Source: Gemmatimonadota bacterium (GTDB lineage: Bacteria; Gemmatimonadota; Gemmatimonadetes; Palauibacterales; Palauibacteraceae). Taken from it: a stretch of 24,590 bases of DNA. Position numbers and translations under genes: made by a program. Position 1 is the first letter of the stretch, and the number at the start of each line of letters is the position of its first letter. Below the pieces are notes generated by a model. The model was not told where the DNA came from and did not search any database. It saw only the letters and a program-made list of their open reading frames with translations. Location: positions 1 through 24,590 of the forward strand of contig JARFPW010000105.1 in assembly GCA_029288095.1 (NCBI GenBank). The letters are read 5' to 3'. Positions 21,445 to 24,590 of the stretch are shown here, piece after piece.

Positions 21445-21887
21445 ACGGCCGGGTGCTGATCGCTGTCGTCGGACTGGCATCCGCCCTGACCTTTGGAGCC
21501 TGTGCCTCGTCCCAGGGAGGCCGAGCGCCCGAGCCGGATACGCCAGCCATCGCTTCTCCCCAGACCATGCAGGAGATGTACGAGGCAGGGCACTATGCGG
21601 GCGCAGTGCGGAAATTCCTCGCCGATCCCGCACTCGCCACTGACGAGTCCGCGCTGTTTCGCGCCGCCGTCGCCTCGGCGATGCCGGGGCACCGGGAATC
21701 CAACAACATCCGGGCCCTGGACCTGTTCACGCGGCTGCTCGTCGAGTTTCCCGACTCCGACCGCCGAACGACTGTTCGGCTTGTCCTGGGGATGCTGGAG
21801 GAAGAGGCCGCTCTGCGGCGGTCGAACAGCCGGCTGGAACGCGAACTCGAGCAGCTGAAGGCAATTGATCTGGGCGATGGCCCGTGA
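21441..21887 (+). CDS. Small lipoprotein of the two-component operon (QseG-like position)
   Basis: A 148-residue predicted lipoprotein: hydrophobic segment, then lipobox FGAC (Cys21), a short Pro/Ser linker, and a helical region with a TPR-like look (MYEAGHYAGAVRKFLADPAL, ALDLFTRLLVEFPDSDRRTT) ending in a coiled-coil stretch (LEEEAALRRSNSRLERELEQ). The start is TTG 21441 in a TTGA overlap with the kinase stop; GGAG lies six bases ahead. In the GlrK/GlrR system the third gene, QseG, is an outer-membrane lipoprotein needed for signalling; this gene has the same role by position and architecture, but I cannot show sequence homology by eye. Confidence 0.75.
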   Translation: MNGRVLIAVVGLASALTFGACASSQGGRAPEPDTPAIASPQTMQEMYEAGHYAGAVRKFLADPALATDESALFRAAVASAMPGHRESNNIRALDLFTRLLVEFPDSDRRTTVRLVLGMLEEEAALRRSNSRLERELEQLKAIDLGDGP

Positions 21888-22960
21888 ACGTGTTGTTCGT
21901 CAACTCGCAGAAAGCGGACGAGTTCGGTGGTGGCGAGCAGTGGATGATCAGCACGGGCGCAGGCCTGCGGGACCGCGGGCACCGATCGTGGATCGGCGGC
22001 CGACCGGGATCCCGGCTCCTGGCAGAGGCTGGCCGGGCGGACCTCGACGTTCTGCCACTGCTCTTCAGAGGTGACTTCGATCCGGTTCTCAGTTGGAGAC
22101 TGCGCCGATTCCTGCGGCGCCACCGGATCGACGTGCTCGTCTGCAACTTCAACCGCGACGTCCGCGTCGCCGGTCTCGCGGGACGCCTCGCGCGCACTCC
22201 TGCGATTTTCACGAGTCACGCACTCGACTCGATCAATGAGAAGCTCCGCTACACTCTTCCGATTCGCTGGCTGACCGACGGCGTGATCACCAACGCCGAG
22301 TCAATTCGCCAGGCGTATGTCGAACGATACGGGCTGCCGGCTGAATTCGTATCGGTCGTCCACTATGGAGTGGATCGCCCCTCGGACGGCGGCGCTTCGC
22401 CGTTTGCCGACACCTTTCCGAACCGGCCAATCATCCTGTCGGCCGGCCGACTTTCGGAGCAGAAGGGATTCGACGTGCTGATCGAGGCCGCATTCGAGTT
22501 GCGCGCACGCGACCACGAGTTCGTGGTACTGATCGCGGGCGATGGTGACCTCGAAGACCGACTCCGCGCGCAGATAGCCACACTCAACCTCGAAGACGTG
22601 GTTCACCTCGTGGGCTTCGTGTCTCCGCTCGGTCCGGCCATCGCCGGGGCCGCGGTGTTCGCCCTCGCTTCCCGGTACGACGGGATGCCGACCGTACTGC
22701 TCGAAGCGATGGCCGTGGGTACGCCCGTGGTCGCAACCCGTGTCAGCGGTATCCCCGAACTCATCCCGGAGGACCGGTTCGGCCTGTTGGTGCCGCCCGA
22801 TGACGCTTCGGCCCTCGCGGGGGCGATCGAACGGCTGCTTAACGATCCGGCGCTGGCGGACGCGCTGGCGGACTCCGCGCGCGATCGCGTGCTGACCACG
22901 TTCTCGATGGACCGCATGGTGGATCAGATCGAATCCCTGTTCCGGCAGGCAGTGGCGTGA
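21884..22960 (+). CDS. Glycosyltransferase family 4 protein
   Basis: A 358-residue GT-B-fold retaining glycosyltransferase, cytosolic face of the membrane. The N-terminal domain starts MNVLFVNSQKADEFGGGEQW, with the GGGE acceptor-side loop. The C-terminal domain has ILSAGRLSEQKGFDVLIEA, VVLIAGDGDLEDRL, and the donor-binding DGMPTVLLEAMAVGTPVVAT (near 265-284), in which the first Glu of the usual E-x7-E pair is Asp. Typical substrates are sugar nucleotides in polysaccharide or lipopolysaccharide synthesis, but donor and acceptor cannot be read from sequence. GTG 21884 overlaps the lipoprotein stop (GTGA), tying surface glycan synthesis to the two-component system. Confidence 0.88.
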   Translation: MNVLFVNSQKADEFGGGEQWMISTGAGLRDRGHRSWIGGRPGSRLLAEAGRADLDVLPLLFRGDFDPVLSWRLRRFLRRHRIDVLVCNFNRDVRVAGLAGRLARTPAIFTSHALDSINEKLRYTLPIRWLTDGVITNAESIRQAYVERYGLPAEFVSVVHYGVDRPSDGGASPFADTFPNRPIILSAGRLSEQKGFDVLIEAAFELRARDHEFVVLIAGDGDLEDRLRAQIATLNLEDVVHLVGFVSPLGPAIAGAAVFALASRYDGMPTVLLEAMAVGTPVVATRVSGIPELIPEDRFGLLVPPDDASALAGAIERLLNDPALADALADSARDRVLTTFSMDRMVDQIESLFRQAVA

Positions 22961-23979
22961 GGGCCGGCTATCGTCGCCTGGCCTGCCGTCTGCTCGGCGC
23001 GGTGGGGCGAACCGTCCACCCGTCCCGCCATGACGGCCGGGCGATCGAATCCGTCGTCGTGCTGATTCCCGAATTGTTCGGCGACACCATCTTGACGACT
23101 CCTCTCCTGCGTTCGTTGCGCTCGGTATTCCCTGCTGTCGAGATCACGGTCGTCGGAACGGGGCCCGGGGTCGGCCTACTCGTGCACGACGAGACCGTCA
23201 ACCGCGCGATCAACATCAAGCGTGCGTCGGCTGGGGAGCGCGCCGGCCTGTACCGGCGACAATTCGACGCTCTGCTGAGCACGAAGGATCATCCTTCCTT
23301 CACGAACCTGCGCCTCGTGCGCCGCATCAAGGCTGCGTACCGGATCGGGTTCGACCATCCGGGCCACCAAGGCTTCTTCGACTGCCTCGTCGAGCGTCCC
23401 GAGCAGATGCCCGTATGGGAAAAGACACCGGGCCTCATCGAACCACTTCACGCGGCCCCGGAGCCATCGCCACGCCCATACCTGCCGGAAGGGCCCGTCT
23501 CCGCTTCGGTCCGGGAGTTCGTGGCTACTCACCTTTCGAACCGATCGGCGATTGCCGTCAACATCAGTGCGTCGAAACCCGAAAAGCGTTGGCCGACCGA
23601 TCGCTGGAGAGACCTGCTCAGCGGAATCACGCGACCGATCGTCCTGCTGGCGGCACCGGAACATGCGGCTGTGCGGGATCGCCTGGCAGCCGAGCTGGCC
23701 GGTGTCCTTCCCTCACCCGATACGGAATCGCTGTTCGATGTCGCGCACATCCTGCGTCACGTGGCAGCGCTTCTATCGACGGATACCGCGACTGTCCACG
23801 TCGCCTCCTGCTTCGACACGCCGGTCGTAGCCCTGTACCGGAATCCGCGAGACCTCGCCAAATTCCCGCCGCTGTCGAGTCGCAACCAGGTGCTGCTGGC
23901 GCTCGACAATGATCTGGACAGCATTGGGCTGGAACAGGTGCGCGAAGGCTTCACAGAACTGGAGAAACAACTCGTATGA
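22957..23979 (+). CDS. Glycosyltransferase family 9 (heptosyltransferase-like)
   Basis: A 340-residue GT-B enzyme of family 9, related to the ADP-heptose:LPS heptosyltransferases. The N-terminal signature is VVVLIPELFGDTILTTPLLR, followed by LRSVFPAVEITVVG. The C-terminal half has AVNISASKPEKRWPTDRW and the ADP-heptose-binding ALLSTDTATVHVASCFDTPV, then VVALYRNPRD. It would add a heptose or related sugar to lipid A core or another glycan at the inner membrane. It starts at GTG 22957 in a 4-bp overlap with the family 4 gene and ends in an ATGA overlap with the next. No lipid A genes are in view, so the acceptor is unknown. Confidence 0.88.
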   Translation: MRAGYRRLACRLLGAVGRTVHPSRHDGRAIESVVVLIPELFGDTILTTPLLRSLRSVFPAVEITVVGTGPGVGLLVHDETVNRAINIKRASAGERAGLYRRQFDALLSTKDHPSFTNLRLVRRIKAAYRIGFDHPGHQGFFDCLVERPEQMPVWEKTPGLIEPLHAAPEPSPRPYLPEGPVSASVREFVATHLSNRSAIAVNISASKPEKRWPTDRWRDLLSGITRPIVLLAAPEHAAVRDRLAAELAGVLPSPDTESLFDVAHILRHVAALLSTDTATVHVASCFDTPVVALYRNPRDLAKFPPLSSRNQVLLALDNDLDSIGLEQVREGFTELEKQLV

Positions 23980-24389
23980 CAATGCCGACTATTGCCCACG
24001 AAGAGTCGGACGGTCGATGGCAGCTCGTTCGTGACATCGTGGTGTTCCAGATCAAGCTGGCGCTCGACGGACTCCGCGATCTCGTGTTCAGCCCGCTGTC
24101 ACTCGGGGCGGGGTTGATCGATCTGTTTACGGGGGGAAGCCGACCGGGCCGCTATTTCTACGAGGTGCTGGCGCTCGGTGGACGCACCGAGGGATGGATC
24201 AACCTGTTCGGAGCGCCCAATCTTCCCGAACGCCAGGAGCTGTCCGCTCGCGGGCCGACGATCGATTCCCTGGTGGCACAGGTCGAGGGGCTGGTCGTCG
24301 AGCAGTATGAGCGTGGCGGATTGACGGCATCCGCCAAGGAAGCCATCGATCGATCGCTGGATACGATCTCGCGAAAAGGGCAACCCTAG
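23976..24389 (+). CDS. Conserved hypothetical protein linked to glycosyltransferases
   Basis: A 137-residue protein with no signal peptide. A central segment LVRDIVVFQIKLALDGLRDL, then VFSPLSLGAGLIDLFTGG, and RPGRYFYEVLALGGRTEGWI reads like a conserved domain of unknown function. The FQIKLALDGLRDL and WINLFG stretches are the most distinctive. It has mild amphipathic character and no transmembrane helix of convincing length, so peripheral membrane association is possible. ATG 23976 overlaps the heptosyltransferase-like stop. It is the last gene in the chain of 4-bp overlaps. I do not know its function. Confidence 0.7.
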   Translation: MTMPTIAHEESDGRWQLVRDIVVFQIKLALDGLRDLVFSPLSLGAGLIDLFTGGSRPGRYFYEVLALGGRTEGWINLFGAPNLPERQELSARGPTIDSLVAQVEGLVVEQYERGGLTASAKEAIDRSLDTISRKGQP

Positions 24390-24414
24390 TGGCTCTCAAC
24401 CGCGCTGCCTGCCG

Positions 24415-24590
24415 ATGAGCCCTAGGGAGCCGTACTACGCGGTGATCTTCACCTCGACGAAGACCCGCGTCGGGGAAGGCTACGATGCAGCTTCCCGACG
24501 CATGCTGGAGTTGGCCGCCACCCAGCCCGGTTTCCTCGGCGTGGAGTCGGCACGGGATGCGAGCCTCGGTATCACGGTGTCCTACTGGGA
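24415..24590 (+). CDS. Antibiotic-biosynthesis-monooxygenase-like protein, N-terminal part
   Basis: The right edge cuts this gene after 58 codons. The visible sequence, YYAVIFTSTKTRVGEGYDAA, then MLELAATQPGFLGVESARD and GITVSYW, matches the small ferredoxin-like ABM fold proteins: QPGFLGxESAR and ITVSYW are hallmarks. Many are of unknown or oxidative-degradation function, and no specific role can be given. It starts 26 bases after the preceding stop; ATG 24415 lacks a strong ribosome-binding site, but the only nearby alternative, GTG 24389, is closed by a stop. Confidence 0.82.
   Translation, partial: MSPREPYYAVIFTSTKTRVGEGYDAASRRMLELAATQPGFLGVESARDASLGITVSYW

Noticed and set aside
1..24590. 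CRISPR array, insertion sequence, prophage, tRNA or rRNA
   Set aside because: No spaced direct repeats, transposase or integrase motifs, terminal inverted repeats, cloverleaf or rRNA-like stretches were seen; all long frames on the coding strands belong to ordinary chromosomal genes.

Overview
The window is a GC-rich, densely packed bacterial chromosome segment. It carries a menaquinone pathway, a clade II (atypical) nitrous-oxide reductase cluster, several predicted lipoproteins, an OmpA-type outer-membrane lipoprotein and a heptosyltransferase-family enzyme, so the host is a diderm, menaquinone-using respirer. The combination would fit Gemmatimonadota or a neighbouring phylum; this is inference from gene content, not a proven assignment.

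Layout. (1) 1-338, minus: the N-terminal part of an exported P1-family (DmpA-type) peptidase that runs off the left edge. (2) 538-1225, plus: two adjacent small genes of unknown function whose products are paralogous to each other. (3) 1331-10553, plus: a menaquinone operon in the order DAHP synthase, menF, menD, menB, menA, menC, menE. It continues with almost no spacing into a nuclease lipoprotein and a minimal zincin. Chorismate supply (DAHP synthase), the o-succinylbenzoate branch and prenylation are together; menH, a DHNA-CoA thioesterase and menG/ubiE are not present. (4) 10558-16690, minus: a clade II nos operon (cytochrome c lipoprotein, nosZ, a four-helix membrane protein in the nosB position, nosD, nosF, nosY) reading towards the men operon. 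No nosL is present. (5) 16841-17494, plus: a SufR-like winged-helix regulator with four C-terminal cysteines, divergent from the nos operon. Between them lies a 12-bp perfect inverted repeat with a consensus -35 hexamer in each arm; the nos side is a near-perfect sigma-70 promoter (TTGACA, 17 bp, TATACT). (6) 17583-18275, minus: an OmpA-like lipoprotein. (7) 18614-24389, plus: a chain of six genes joined by 4-bp stop/start overlaps: sigma-54 response regulator, histidine kinase, small lipoprotein (resembling GlrR/GlrK/QseG), two glycosyltransferases and a conserved hypothetical. (8) 24415 to the right edge: the start of an antibiotic-biosynthesis-monooxygenase-like protein.

How the parts fit: the men operon would supply the quinone pool, and menaquinol would feed electrons through a quinol-oxidising complex and the tethered cytochrome c to NosZ. 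The Fe-S-type regulator is placed to control the nos operon and itself. The right half is an envelope module in which a GlrKR-like two-component system is translationally chained to glycosyltransferases. The most rewarding leads are the SufR-like regulator with its double-ended operator, the paired GGGA-N5-TCCC sites ahead of the sigma-54 regulator, the nosL-less nos cluster with a lipoprotein NosD carrying a His/Met cluster, and the unknown paralogous gene pair.
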